DNA from: Sepioteuthis lessoniana
Lineage: Eukaryota; Mollusca; Cephalopoda; Myopsida; Loliginidae
Assembly (NCBI GenBank): GCA_963585895.1
Contig: OY757904.1
Coordinates: 161,801,242-161,865,241 of the forward strand
DNA length: 64,000 bases
Reading direction: 5' to 3'
Position 1 is the first letter of the stretch, and the number at the start of each line of letters is the position of its first letter. Below, in pieces: positions 44,302 through 54,888 of the stretch. A program made the position numbers and the translations under genes. The notes below the pieces were generated by a model, which was not told where the DNA came from, searched no databases, and saw only the letters and a program-made list of their open reading frames with translations.

Positions 44302-45020
44302 AGAGAGACAGACAGACTAACATGCTAACTAAATGTAGTACAGACAATGAAATCTGGAAAAAAAACTGTTGGATCGCAACAAATTTAGCCCCGGAGGCGA
44401 CGAGAGAAATTGATTCAAAGCTTCAATTTTCGTTCATGGATAAATTTTTCAACATTTGAGTAACACAGCTATCGATCAATCAATCACACAAACACACACC
44501 TGCATATATACTTTAAAATTTCAATCGCTGACAAGAAATACGCTCATAGCATAGACTTTTTAAAAAAAGTATAGGACATCAAAATCCAAAATGAAATTAC
44601 GCCAACAATGGAAAATAAGAAAAACTGCACCATCATATAACAAAATATTAAGGCGATGTGTATCATTTGTTAGATAAAAAAAAACGGTTATTATCCTATT
44701 CCCAAATCAACAAAATCTTTTAGATAAAAAAATATCTGGATTAGCGTCAAATGCAGGTATAAAAATATTTTTTTCGTCTGCACGTTATCAATTCATCCTG
44801 ATTCGGATGATTAGAAACGACAACCGTTAATCAAAAATATTCAAGAAATTTGAAAATTCAGAATTTGAAATTTGATTTCAGGGATTTCCAAAGGTCAGCA
44901 ACACTGACAAATGAAAGTGAATTAAACGCGGGAATATATGAGAACAAATTCAACGAAATAAAATATAGACACATGAAAGTAGGTTTTTATTTCATTTGTT
45001 ATGATATCACAAACATCAAT
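44302..45020. other. No recognised gene
   Basis: AT-rich, no matched repeat. Confidence 0.4.
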
Positions 45021-45026
45021 ATATAT

Positions 45027-45665
45027 CATCATCATCATCATCATCATCATGTCGTACCGCTAGCACAGATATCCCTGACCCTCTCTTGCCACTTCTCCCT
45101 ATCGTTCATCGCCTCTGGCAGGTCTTCAGGGCTACATCGCTTATCCTCACATAGCAGCTGTATGTATGTTCGAGCTGGTCGTCCTGCTTTTGCTTGGCCA
45201 TATACGGGGGTCCATAGGAGTACATCACTTATGAGCTCGTCCTTGTTTCTCCAGCAGTGTCCTGCATGTCTGGTTCGTCTAGCTGGGATAGTTTTCGTGA
45301 TGGGAGGCAGGTGGCCGTATAGTTGGTGCCTTGCGGGTTGTTGCCGCCAGGACTTGTTCAATATTGCTCGCAACATTCTTGTGTAATTGACGCCTAGCTT
45401 CTTCTCCAGCCGTTTAGTTAGTGTTCAAGTAGTGCATCCATACAACAGTATCGATACGACCGCTGCCTGGAAGAAACTACGTTTTATTTTATCGGTCAGG
45501 TCTGATTTCCATATGATCGATTGCCTATCGATAGCTGTTCATGCCTTCGTTAGCCGTGTGTTGATATCTTTTTCGGTTGATGAGACGCTGCTTCCAAGGT
45601 AGGTGAATTTGTCAACCAGTTTCAGAGAGGTTCCGTCTAGTGTGGAAATGTCACCTGTTTGATTA
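45027..45665 (-). mobile_element. RTE-like LINE 3' end, antisense, ~640 bp
   Basis: The tail (CAT)n at 45028-45050 is the inverse of (ATG)n. The minus strand reads, from 45665 down: LVDKFTYLGSSVSSTE-like, then a frame change, KKLGVNYTRMLRAI-like, then an open frame 45376-45047: MLRAILNKSWRQQPARHQLY, ARRTRHAGHCWRNKDELISD, AGRPARTYIQLLCEDKRCSP, ending ASGTT and stop. The C-terminal frame is intact, with the usual stop right at the tail, and closely matches 3475-4150. Confidence 0.85.
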
Positions 45666-45666
45666 T

Positions 45667-45668
<2 letters not shown>

Positions 45669-45699
<31 letters not shown>

Positions 45700-46003
45700 A
45701 AATTTCACTCCTTTACAACTCACCATTATTTTTTTCGAAGATATTTTTAAGTTCAATAAAGACTTCTAATGTGTTTTTTAATGTAAATCTGATTCCATTT
45801 GATATTCTAGGTGCTACACTTTTGTAACACTTGTAAGATTCTTCAGAATGTAGTACCGCCTGATGATCGAGGAAACATGAGATTATTAATTGCAACATGT
45901 AGTTTTAATTTCTGTATTATACTTCCTATATAAGCACTACCCCAGATATCAAACTCTCTCTCTCTCTCTCTCTCTCTATCGATACTGCAACCAATAAACA
46001 CAG

Positions 46004-46073
<70 letters not shown>

Positions 46074-46075
46074 TA
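45669..46075. other. Microsatellites and spacer
   Basis: (AT)n at 45669-45697, (CT)n at 45954-45977, (TA)n at 46005-46055 and (TG)n at 46055-46071. The sequence between them is AT-rich without a recognised gene. Confidence 0.8.
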
Positions 46076-46330
46076 TCATCCATAGACAGTTTGGTTGTAT
46101 CACAACTCTTCTATGTGACTAGACACGCGAGATGCTTCAAACTGGGATCGAAACTCGGCTGACTTTACGTCAGTCGGATATCGTACACCAGAGTTACCGC
46201 CATTCTCAGCGTAAGCGAAGGAATTCTTTACGTACATACTTTTATATACACTATCGGCTAATAGAGTGCTCGACTAATGAGAAAAACTTTGCATTTACGC
46301 GTCTGTGGTAGCTGACAATTACCCGCTCGA
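46076..46330 (-). mobile_element. tRNA-like repeat family D, antisense, copy 1
   Basis: The plus strand has catccatagacagtttggtt, actagacacgcgagatgctt, actgggatcgaaactcggct, then actatcggctaatagagtgc and tttgcatttacgcgtctgtg. All are matched in order by copy 2 at 47735-48058. The inverted gggatcgaaac is a box B-like element, so the family may be a SINE transcribed on the minus strand. Confidence 0.65.
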
Positions 46331-46510
46331 GCGTTCTACCCACTATAGAGAAGGATTGAACCAGCAACCTCCAGATTATTGTCTCTTTAGAAGCTTAGAG
46401 AAACACCATCTATAACCGTTACGTTATGTGTCAATTTTGAGTGAATATTTGGGACTAATAAACTTGTTGTAGTCGCGAGGTTGCAGGTTCAATTCTGACT
46501 GCAGGCAAGT
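46331..46510. mobile_element. tRNA-like heads in opposite orientation
   Basis: On the minus strand, cataacgtaacggttataga (about 46427) and gttgctggttcaatccttct (about 46371) look like boxes A and B. On the plus strand, gaggttgcaggttcaattct (about 46476) is a second box B. These are probably truncated SINE heads. Confidence 0.45.
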
Positions 46511-46514
46511 AACA

Positions 46515-46800
46515 ATACAGGAATACTTAGCACTTATCCTGTATTTACCCAACCCCTCCGCTCGGGCAGGATATGACACAAGGTCAATTTTTAAGCGGAG
46601 TTTAACAGGTTTGAATTCAGAGTTTTCCTTCTCCTAGACTAGTTGCCTCACCAAGGCTGAAGAACCTAGTCTGCCCTACTATTTACCCATAGCTGGAGGG
46701 AGAATAATTGAATTCATAACTTTCCCAAGGGTATCAGTGCGATGTGAAATGCAATCAGTCACGTACAGGATTTGAACTTATACCCAGTTATGGTTAACGG
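46515..46800 (-). mobile_element. tRNA-derived SINE (19941 family), antisense
   Basis: The plus strand shows gacacaaggtcaatttttaa, ggtttgaattcagagttttc, cttctcctagactagttgcc, tttacccatagctggaggg and, near 46768, the inverted box B ggatttgaacttatac. Confidence 0.85.
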
Positions 46801-46859
46801 AATCAGAAGAAGCCACCGCAGTGGATTAAACAAAGGACGTGGTTCGAAGTTCCGTGTAG

Positions 46860-46962
46860 GCTCCCAAGTTCGACAAACGCCTGAAGAAGGCTGGAGGACA
46901 TATCGTCCGAAACGCTGTGAATATAACAATGAAACATGTGTGTGTGTGTGTGTGTGTGTGTG
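46860..46962. repeat. Penelope/hammerhead-like phrase and (TG)n
   Basis: cgcctgaagaaggctggagg then cgtccgaaacgctgtgaa (46876-46920) resembles the decayed hammerhead-type motif found at ends of Penelope-like elements (CTGANGA...GAAAC), with A for T in the core. It is followed by (TG)n at 46937-46962. The functional reading is doubtful. Confidence 0.25.
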
Positions 46963-46997
46963 AAAAGGTGTATTTAGGTAGCATCTTTTCATTTAAA

Positions 46998-47365
46998 CAT
47001 GTTTGATTAAATAAAATCGAATCCTTTTTGTTTTGGTGCTTTTTTTTTCTTTCAAGATTCCTTACATTTTTTATGTTACAATCTTGAAATTTGTTGATAA
47101 TTTCTCTAAAGGAGATATTTGTGTTATACCGAGTACCTTCGGTTCTTGTCAGAACCATTAGTAAGGTAATTTATAGGCTATTTGTCAATTAAAAAGTTGT
47201 TTAGTATTCAAACTAATTATCCTCATAATGGTTCTGACAAGAACCGAAAGTACACGGTATAACGTAAATAGCTTGTTTGGAGAAACGATCAACAAATTTC
47301 AAGATTGTATTATCAAAAAAACATAAAAACAACAATGATGCGATTTTATTAAATCACAAGAAAAG
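46998..47365. repeat. Long inverted repeat (~150-bp arms, ~60-bp loop)
   Basis: The left arm (about 46998-47160) contains acaatcttgaaatttgttga and ttcggttcttgtcagaacca. The right arm (about 47226-47365) contains their complements tggttctgacaagaaccgaa and tcaacaaatttcaagattgt. The arms match across about 150 bp with scattered differences and one ~20-bp length difference. No open frame lies inside. This may be a foldback element or the remains of two inverted copies of an unrecognised repeat. Confidence 0.8.
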
Positions 47366-47503
47366 GCAGGACGTCCAGCTCGAACCTACATACAGCAGTT
47401 CTGTGCCGATACGGGACGTAGCCTTGAGGACCTACCGGAAGCAATGGACAATAGCGAGAGAGGGTCAGAAATATCCATGCTGATAGAGTGACATGATGAT
47501 GAT
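47358..47503 (+). mobile_element. RTE-like LINE 3' end, sense
   Basis: Reads KAGRPARTYIQQFCADTG then EDLPEAMD, followed by a frame change and the (GAT)n tail at 47494-47507. It abuts the right arm of the inverted repeat. Confidence 0.78.
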
Positions 47504-47734
47504 GATATATATACATATATATATATACATATGTGTGTGTGTATGTGTATGACAAAGTTAAGTTTTACTTGCTTTTGAGAATAACGTAATTATAATTTTC
47601 TTCACGGCTGTCTAGATTGAGATAATGTTTAAAATCAGATTTTTGTAGTTTTCATAGTGAGCAAGTTGACTGTTGAGAAGACTAGGTGTGCTCCCGTATA
47701 CACACACACACACACATGTATATATATATATATA

Positions 47735-48058
47735 GTCATCCACAGACAGACTGTTTCGTTCTATCAGAACTCTTCAGTGTGGCTAGACACGCAGGACGCT
47801 CGAAGCCGGGATCGAAACCCGTCCTACTTTACGTTAGACTATGTTTCAGACCACTCGTCCACCAAGCGGACCACGTTGGCTAAGGGAATTTTAAGGTATT
47901 TTTATTTATTTTTAGAAACAGCAGCAGCAGCCTTTCTTTACATTTTTTTAATACCCTATCGGCTACCAGAGTGCTCAATTCTTTCGAAGAGCTTTTGCAT
48001 TACGCTAGCGGCGGCCGGCAATTCCTTCGCCAGAGAGCTCAACCCCCATGGGGGAGCA
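47735..48058 (-). mobile_element. tRNA-like repeat family D, antisense, copy 2
   Basis: catccacagacagactgttt, ggctagacacgcaggacgct, ccgggatcgaaacccgtcct, ccctatcggctaccagagtg and agcttttgcattacgctagc follow the same order as copy 1. The minus strand gives gtccgcttggtggacgagtg (box A-like) and gacgggtttcgatcccggct (box B), so a tRNA head is well supported here. Confidence 0.72.
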
Positions 48059-48127
48059 TATATATATATATATATATATGCATATATATTTGTGTGTGTG
48101 TGTGTTTTTTTTTTCTGTTTTTTTTTT

Positions 48128-48176
<49 letters not shown>
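48059..48176. repeat. (AT)n(GT)n(T)n compound microsatellite
   Basis: (TA)n 48059-48090, then GT and T tracts, then (TG)n to 48176. Confidence 0.95.
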
Positions 48177-50192
48177 ATCCTACCAGATGCTGTTTTCGTT
48201 CACGTTTGGCATTAAATGTCCTGCAGGGGGTTCTTGTGCCATAAAAACCAAACGAAACCAAACTAAACTAGAAACTATCTTGGGTTTTCCAAAAAACCTC
48301 ACCTTTTCACTGAAATCTGACCCAATCAACCTTTTCACCAATATCTGGCCAAATAGAATCAAAAACTATCATAAAAAAACATTCCCTAAAACCCACATAG
48401 AAGACAAAACCAACCTAACCTTTCTTGGCATTAAATGACCCACAGAGATTGATATGGCGTTAAACAAAACTCAAATTCAAAAGGTTTGCGTTGACTTTGT
48501 ACTTGGAAAGAGGCATGAAACCATATATTCTCCATTTACTGGCAATGAGTAAAATTGTTAAGTAAACTGGATTTTTTTAGCTTTGATTGAGTAGCCAACT
48601 TTGGAAGAAAAACAACTTAGCCAGTCAAACACGATGGCCTTTTACGTGGCGGGTAAAGCTCAATTTTCTACTTGTTTCATAGATTTTGGTGAGGCTTTGA
48701 ATCGTTCTCTATTCATGATTATGATGATGATGATTATGTGAATAAATTAGTTTTTATAAGTTATTGTCAGTTACAGTTGTTAACCCTGTTCATCTAAATC
48801 CACTAGTGAAAAATTGGTTGTAGATGTTTTGTGAAAGAGTCAAGTGATATCACATTGACTTGATATTATTAAAATTGTTGAATGTTCAAATAGAAGCCAT
48901 AAACTTTTATTTTATGTTCATAGAAGCATGAAAACCTATTTAATGTGGGTTCCGTTTCGGTTTGTTCGCAAATGGAAATCTCAATGAATCGTGTAATATT
49001 CTCGTTGGAAAAAAAGAGGGGAAAAAGAAAAAGAAAAAAAAAGAAAGAAATGCGAAACATGGATAAAAAGAAGATCATAAAGTTTTTTGGGGGGAAACGG
49101 CTGTTGTTAGCGTTAAGTATGTACTTACCTCAAATTCCATTTTTCTTTAAGAACCTTTTCCTTTTCTAAGGAAACACTTAGAAAATAAAGTTCATGGGGT
49201 ACTGTAAATATGAAATGGCCTCCTTAAGCAATAATTTTCACAGAAATCTTATTAGATTTATATCGATAGTTTAAGTCCAAATGGTAATGAACGGAGTGAA
49301 CTGTATGATAATTGTATTGGGAATAAATACATTTGGTTACGTACATCAAATTATCTGATGGTTATCTGTTGAATCTTAGAAACAAGTAGAAAAAGCAATT
49401 ATATATTTTGATTTTATGGAATAAAAGTTGAATAAAAGTTTCAGTAAAAAACTTCAGTTGGAGAGTACAACGACTGAATCGTTATGACTATAAAAACAAA
49501 GTTGAGAACAATAGTCCGTTTGGATGCTCTCTGTAAACAGACATTAATGGGATGAGAAGTTTTTGTTATTTGCATGATTTGGACGATTGTCCTCATTTTG
49601 GTTTTTATACTTACAAAATTTCGTTTGCTGTACTCTTCGGCCTTCTACCCTTGTGAATTGAAGAAAGGGCTTGGTTTGAAATTCTCTGAAGGTTATTGAC
49701 TCTAGCGAAAGAGATCTAAGCAAACCAGGCGGTAAAACGATTGAAATGTTGTGAGTGGAACAAATAAGATGAAGAGAATAGTCTGAATCGCATAGATAAT
49801 ATAAATATTTTTCATTCAATATTTTTCATTCAATATTTTTTATTCAATATTTTTCCTTCAATATTTTTCATTCAATATTATACTGGAAGTTTTGTACTTT
49901 AATGACCTTTATTATGGCATTTTTCAGAAAGCTTCACGCCTAAATATTTTACCGATGCTTTTTTACACATAAAAATTTTGAATTCTAAAGTGGGAGACAA
50001 CAAATTAAAAATGACACAAAGAAATAAAAATTAAATAAATAAACAAACAATTCAAGATGCGGAAAGTTATTCAAAATTACTCACTCGATTGAAGTGATCA
50101 TAACAACTTATATTCGCGTAAAAATTGTTTTAGAATAAACAATTCCGTCAAATAAAGACGAGAGTTGAAATTGGGACGGAAATATTATTATT
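48177..50192. other. No recognised gene; SINE tail trace at 48425-48470
   Basis: 48425-48470 has ggcattaaatgacccacaga and ttgatatggcgttaaac, the aaataacc SINE tail. 49815-49880 is a 13-bp tandem repeat (five copies of tatttttcattca-like units). The minus-strand frame at 49544-49819 contains cgaaattttgtaagtat, a possible splice donor, but no domain. Confidence 0.4.
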
Positions 50193-50263
50193 TTACTCCT
50201 TGAGAGTTTTTCACATCAGCGTTAGCTAATAGTCTTCTTCTTCTTCTTCTTCTTCTTCTTCTT

Positions 50264-50332
<69 letters not shown>

Positions 50333-50368
50333 TACTTACTTACTTATTAGAGTTTTTCACATCAGCGA
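50193..50368. repeat. (TTC)n(TTA)n(CTTA)n between two LINE 3' ends
   Basis: (TTC)20 at 50233-50292 and (TTA)13 at 50293-50331, then three CTTA. They are flanked by gagtttttcacatcagcgtt (50205) and gagtttttcacatcagcgac (50350), both the antisense 3' end of the LINE at 50340-51368. Confidence 0.9.
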
Positions 50369-51368
50369 CATCTGATGGTATTTCACTGAGTGACAGCAAG
50401 TCTCCTCAAGTCTCCAGGACTCTTCTCAGTATTCTGGCAGTTTTCTATAATCCTGTTGTTTGGATGGTCTCCACTCGGCCGCCAACTTCTAAATCCTCCA
50501 GGCCCTTTAATAATCCTTTAGTTACCGTGCCAAAGGCACCAATCACAATTAGTATAATTGTCACCTTCATGTTCCATAGTTTTTTCAATTCTCTAGCAAG
50601 GTCGAGGTACTTATCTCTCTTTTCACATTCTTTTAGTTTTATTCTGTGGTCCGCCGGGACAGCAAAGTCGACAATTTTGCAGATTCTCTTTTATTTTATT
50701 TTTTTGTTGATTATTATAAGATCTGGTCTTCGGGTCGAGATTAGGTGATCCGTTTGTATATCAAAGTCCCACAGGAGTTTGTGTGTTTCATTTTCTAGGA
50801 CAGGTTCTGGGTTGTGCATACACCATTTGTTGGCATGGTCAGATTTAAATTTCTTGCACATTTCCCAGTGGATCACCTTGCCCACCCAGTCATGTCTAGT
50901 CTTGTACTCCTTCTGTGCCAATTTGCTGCATTCGCTTATTATGTGATTGATGGTTCCATCTCTGTCACCACATAGTCTGCACTTGCTATTTTGTTGTGTC
51001 TTATCTATCCTCGCTTTGATATGGTTGGTTCTGATGGCGCTGTTTTGTGCTGCCATTAGGAGAGATTCTGTTTCTCTCTTAAAGTTTCCTTTTCTTGCCA
51101 TGTCCAGGTTTTGTCGTGCGAGATGTTGTTTATTAGTCTTTTAAAGCGCCCATGGAGTTGTTTTTCCTCCCATTTTTGTTTCCTAGTTTTTGTCATTCTG
51201 TTATCTATCGTGTTGTCAGTATTGTTTCTGGTGGCCGTTATCAGTCCTCGTTCGTATTTTTCTATGTAGTCTTCGAGTCGTTGTATGGAAGCGTAAATGC
51301 TGTCTTCGATGCTGGCAAGTCCTCTTCCTACCTCTTTTCTTGGTTGAGGGAGGAAGAGGACTTGCCAG
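50340..51368 (-). mobile_element. Restriction-like-endonuclease LINE, 3' third, antisense
   Basis: Minus-strand order: GRGLASIEDSIYASIQRLED (about 51330), KQKWEEKQLHGRFKRLINN (about 51190), then after a frame change RETESLLMAAQNSAIRTNHI, and a zinc motif CRLCGDRDGTINHIISEC (CX2C...HX4C; about 50985-50935). LAQKEYKTRHDWVGKVIHWE and RRPDLIIINKK (about 50725-50695) follow. After a one-base shift in an A-run comes IVDFAVPADHRIKL (about 50670). The R-PD...D pattern is the PD-(D/E)XK nuclease used by R2/R4/NeSL-type LINEs instead of an APE endonuclease. The conserved tail ends LEDLEVGGRVETIQTT and ARILRRVLET. Two frameshifts disable it. It is 5' truncated just after the thumb region. Confidence 0.82.
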
Positions 51369-51640
51369 ACTCCTTGGGAGTTTTTCACATCAGTTTTAGC
51401 TGATAGTTTTTCACTGGAGTTTGAGTGACATCAAGTCAACTCAAATCTCCCAGACTCCTCTCAGTATTGTGGCTGTTCTCAATAATGTTGTAGTTTGAAT
51501 GATCTCCACTCGTCCTCCCACCTCCAAGTCCTCCATTCCCTTTAATAATCTTTTGGTGACTACCAATAGCACCAATCACGATTGGTATAATTGTCACCTT
51601 TATGTTCAAATTATTATTATTATTATTATTATTAACCCTA
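51369..51640 (-). mobile_element. 3' end of a second REL-type LINE, joined head-to-tail, with (AAT)n at its 5' edge
   Basis: On the minus strand (AAT)n (51633-51609) is followed by aacataaaggtgacaattat (NMKVTIIPIVIGAIG), an eroded C-terminal tail and gatgtgaaaaactcccaagg. It then joins the first copy's sequence at the inverted repeat 51312-51368. It is a truncated tail-only copy. Confidence 0.75.
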
Positions 51641-51884
51641 TGCAAATATATGAACCAATGATTATTTCATATGATCCTAAGAAATCGTTACACGACAAAT
51701 TGTTTAGAAGAAACAGAAGCAATTTTTTATATTGACAACTGCATTAAAATAATTTCTGTCAAATGAAGTGAGTTAAAACCTGTAGAAACCGAGTTGTAAA
51801 TCTTATTTTTTTAAATAATGCGAGTATATTCTACCTTGACAGGATATCATTTAGTATCATTTACCAAAAACTTAACCATCAAGT
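51641..51884. other. No recognised gene
   Basis: Short AT-rich spacer. Confidence 0.4.
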
Positions 51885-52290
51885 TAGCTGAGGCAGTAGA
51901 ATAAGCTGACTGCAGCTCTGCAGAGCGGTACTCGTGATGCTTCAGGACGAAATCCTAATGGCAGAGCAGTCCTTGATTCGCCAACCTAAGCTTGACAGTC
52001 GGTTGGAGAGGCTCGATCCTCGCAATCGTCTGGTCATTTCAAGCCCAAGCACTTATACGATTATTCCGGCCGTATTCTTTAATTTTCTCACGGTGCAAAC
52101 AAGTGTACCCTACCCTGTGTTATCTTAAAGGTGTCAGACAGTTCAGTTGCACTGAAATTGCAATACTTAAAACCATTTAGCAATGTGAAAACAAATGATT
52201 GATATTTGATAAAATTATCATTGTTAAATAGCAATATTTGAAAACATTTAGCTGTGTACAAATAAATGAGTTCTAATTTGTTTAAAAATT
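51885..52290 (+). repeat. DMR element copy, plus strand, diverged
   Basis: 5'-module unit gaggcagtagaataagctga and ctgcagctctgcagagcggt (51888-51928). The core is barely recognisable. Late 48-bp units follow: gcaatacttaaaaccattta (52158) and gcaatatttgaaaacattta (52230). Confidence 0.6.
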
Positions 52291-52317
52291 AAGTTATCGA
52301 CAAAATATTCGCTACAA

Positions 52318-52319
<2 letters not shown>

Positions 52320-52364
<45 letters not shown>

Positions 52365-52434
52365 TATATATATAAACATTATATATATAAACATTATATA
52401 TATATATAAACATTATATATATATATATAGACAT

Positions 52435-52486
<52 letters not shown>
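52320..52486. repeat. ~165 bp of near-pure AT with a tataaacatt higher-order unit
   Basis: (AT)n interrupted at regular intervals by ataaacatt (four to five times). The array is fully self-complementary and can extrude hairpins. Confidence 0.92.
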
Positions 52487-52554
52487 AGATGGTCCACGGA
52501 GTGGTTTGTATTTTTGAATTTATTTATTTGGTTCTTACATACGTGTTATATATA

Positions 52555-52665
52555 TGTAAGTTTCCAGCTTGTAACTTTCGTCAGAGAACATGTGTGGCAC
52601 AGGCCTTTTAAATGAGGTACTTAATGAGACTTGAACTCACTCCTGTTTCCAGTATAAATGATTCT
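52555..52665 (-). mobile_element. SINE head remnant and hammerhead-like segment, antisense
   Basis: gtggcacaggccttttaaat and gagacttgaactcactcctg (52595-52650) match the short SINE at 58566-58691 in the same orientation. Next to it, the minus strand reads tctctgacgaaagttacaag and ctggaaacttacat, with ctgacga and gaaa boxes spaced as in a hammerhead, and a cttacata/tatgtaag stem at 52533-52562. Confidence 0.4.
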
Positions 52666-52955
52666 TTTCTGGTTGAATTTATTTTTATTAGGGTTTTTGT
52701 TCCCTCTTCGTGGAGTATGTTTACTTTGGTCTTCTTTACCCATCTTTGATATTTGATATGTTTGTAGTTATGTGTGTGTGTCTATGTGTGTGTGTTGGTT
52801 TTAGATTTCACTCATGGCTTTTTTTTGTATCATGGATTGTTTTTGTGGTTTTTTAAATTCACTGGTAGTTTTTCCTTTTTGTGTGTATTAAATGAGATTT
52901 TAATTTGCTAGTGTTTGTAGTTTGAATTGTTGCTTATGTTTTTGTTTTTTTTGCG
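52666..52955. other. G/T-rich spacer, no recognised gene
   Basis: Low-complexity TGTG-rich text (52765-52800) without a gene. Confidence 0.4.
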
Positions 52956-52959
52956 TGCA

Positions 52960-53018
52960 CACATATACACACACATACATATATACATATATACATACAT
53001 ATTTATATATATACACAC

Positions 53019-53049
<31 letters not shown>

Positions 53050-53112
53050 CATACATATTCATATATAATTAAATATATACACACCCATATATATATATAT
53101 ATATATATATAT
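52960..53112. repeat. (CA/TA) alternating purine-pyrimidine tract
   Basis: Mixed acatata repeats ending in (AT)n at 53087-53112. Confidence 0.92.
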
Positions 53113-54833
53113 TAGATATCTCCCAAGGTTTGGCATTAAACTAAATAACCAAATTACCAAACCAAAATGCTAAGTGCCAATACAAATTCAACAATTCAAT
53201 TGTTCTCATAAACTTCAGGGGTTAGGATGACTTAAAACGCGCGGAAAATAATTTCAAAAAAAGAACATTAATCAAGATGTAAACATCTCGATCAATCTTC
53301 TTATTGCTGTGAAATTTGGAATATAGAAATATGATCTGAAGAAAGTACTAGTTAAGAAAAGAGACATAATTTCAAGAGATAACAACTCGCAGGACATTAA
53401 ATGCGTCATGATAAATTCAAATACTTAAGATTATTGGCAAAGAAGAGGGAAACTTTCATAACGTAAAATAACAGAGCTCTCAAGAGAACCAGAAAGATAT
53501 TTTGTAAAATTTATTTTAAAAATTTAATGATATGTGAACACTCTGAACACTTCCTAAACCGGATAAAAGACAACCTCATTAGAACGAAAGGGCGTAAGCT
53601 TAATGACAATGAATCGTGGTTTAGAGCTCCAAAAGAATATTAATAAATACTATATAAAGTGAAAAGAAACAGGTAAAAAACGATTTATGCAAATTTTCTA
53701 GACTACATAAAATTTGTTATAAATCACTTGTACGTAGCAGATAGGTATAAAAAAAAGATAAAGACAAAAATATTGACTAGAAAACGTACACGAGAGAAAA
53801 ATGTAATTCAATAAAAATATAACAAAAGAAAAAAGAAAAACAAAATATTCAAGCAACAACTAAAATTTCTTATCGAAAGATCGTAAATAAAGAGAAGTTT
53901 TAATGATATATTTAAAGATATCGATCTACATAAAAGTATTAATTGCAATACATGTTTAAAAAGTAATGAGGAAAAATGAAATGACATATTTGAATAAGTA
54001 TATGAAAGTTTATCAGATGGTATGAATTATTTCCTATTAGAAAATACAAAAAGGTGTGAGACAGGTTTTAAAAAGTTCATATGAGAACGAAAAGTGTGTC
54101 ATTCTTATCATTGAGTAAATAATATCGTAATTTATTTTATTTAGTAAATGATATCGTCATTTATGTCATTTAGTAAAGAATAGTCATACATGAAAAGTTG
54201 TGATTTGGTAACGTTTTTAGTACTTCAGCCATTTGTATTATTGTTTGTTATGGCTGATATCGGAAAAAAACGCTGAAATATTCGAAATTTGTTCTGGAGC
54301 AAAAGATAAAATAAGATAAAAATAAAATTAAAAAGTTTACTCACCTGTTTTGTAAAACATCAATATTAATTTCTAAATCCAGAGAAACTTAAAGATTTCA
54401 GGGATGTTTTTTGGATCATTTTAAAACTACAACCACAACAATTATTTTGACGTGGGTCACTGCAAACTTGCAACAATTCATAAGTCCCTGGAATTATTTC
54501 AAACATTGGAAACGGTTAAAATAGATGAACACCAAAAAATAATAATTTTTTTTAGATTGTACATTCATAAAAAATTGAAGGATCTTTCAAAAAAAAAAAA
54601 AATCACCACGTTTAGATCGTTCGCAAAAACAAAAAATGAGAAATGGCCTTTAACTTGTCAAATGAATGACGTGTCCTTAAGCATGTTGGCTTTTTAATAT
54701 ATGTTGAGAATCAGCGAATAAAATTTGCATCATCAGCGGTTTGTGATTTGCTTTCCTGGACAAACACTTTTGAAAAGTAGTTCAGCATAAAGAACTGAGA
54801 GAGACTTCTTTGCCAAACGATTTAGCAATCCAG

Positions 54834-54835
<2 letters not shown>
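53113..54835. other. No recognised gene
   Basis: A short SINE-tail-like trace (tttggcattaaactaaataac, 53130) and then AT-rich DNA with no domain or matched repeat. Confidence 0.4.

Positions 54836-54888
<53 letters not shown>
54836..54888. repeat. (AAT)n microsatellite
   Basis: About 17 uninterrupted AAT units. No LINE end abuts it. Confidence 0.96.

Noticed and set aside
44850..45386. 178-residue forward frame with a His run
   Set aside because: Antisense to the RTE-like LINE tail at 45027-45665. The His run is the (CAT)n tail.
46876..46920. Functional hammerhead ribozyme
   Set aside because: The core reads CTGAAGA instead of CTGATGA, and the stems around it do not pair well. Kept only as a weak Penelope-like trace.
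47657..48438. Long forward frames (155-195 residues) over 47.7-48.4 kb
   Set aside because: They run through SINE-like repeats and microsatellites (TH, YI, CV runs) and have no domain.
49544..49819. Host exon ending at a GTAAGT donor (minus strand)
   Set aside because: A donor-like site is present, but the frame has no recognisable domain and no acceptor-bounded structure. Chance donors are common in AT-rich DNA.
50464..51403. Forward frames over the REL LINE
   Set aside because: Antisense to clear LINE coding with zinc-finger and nuclease motifs.
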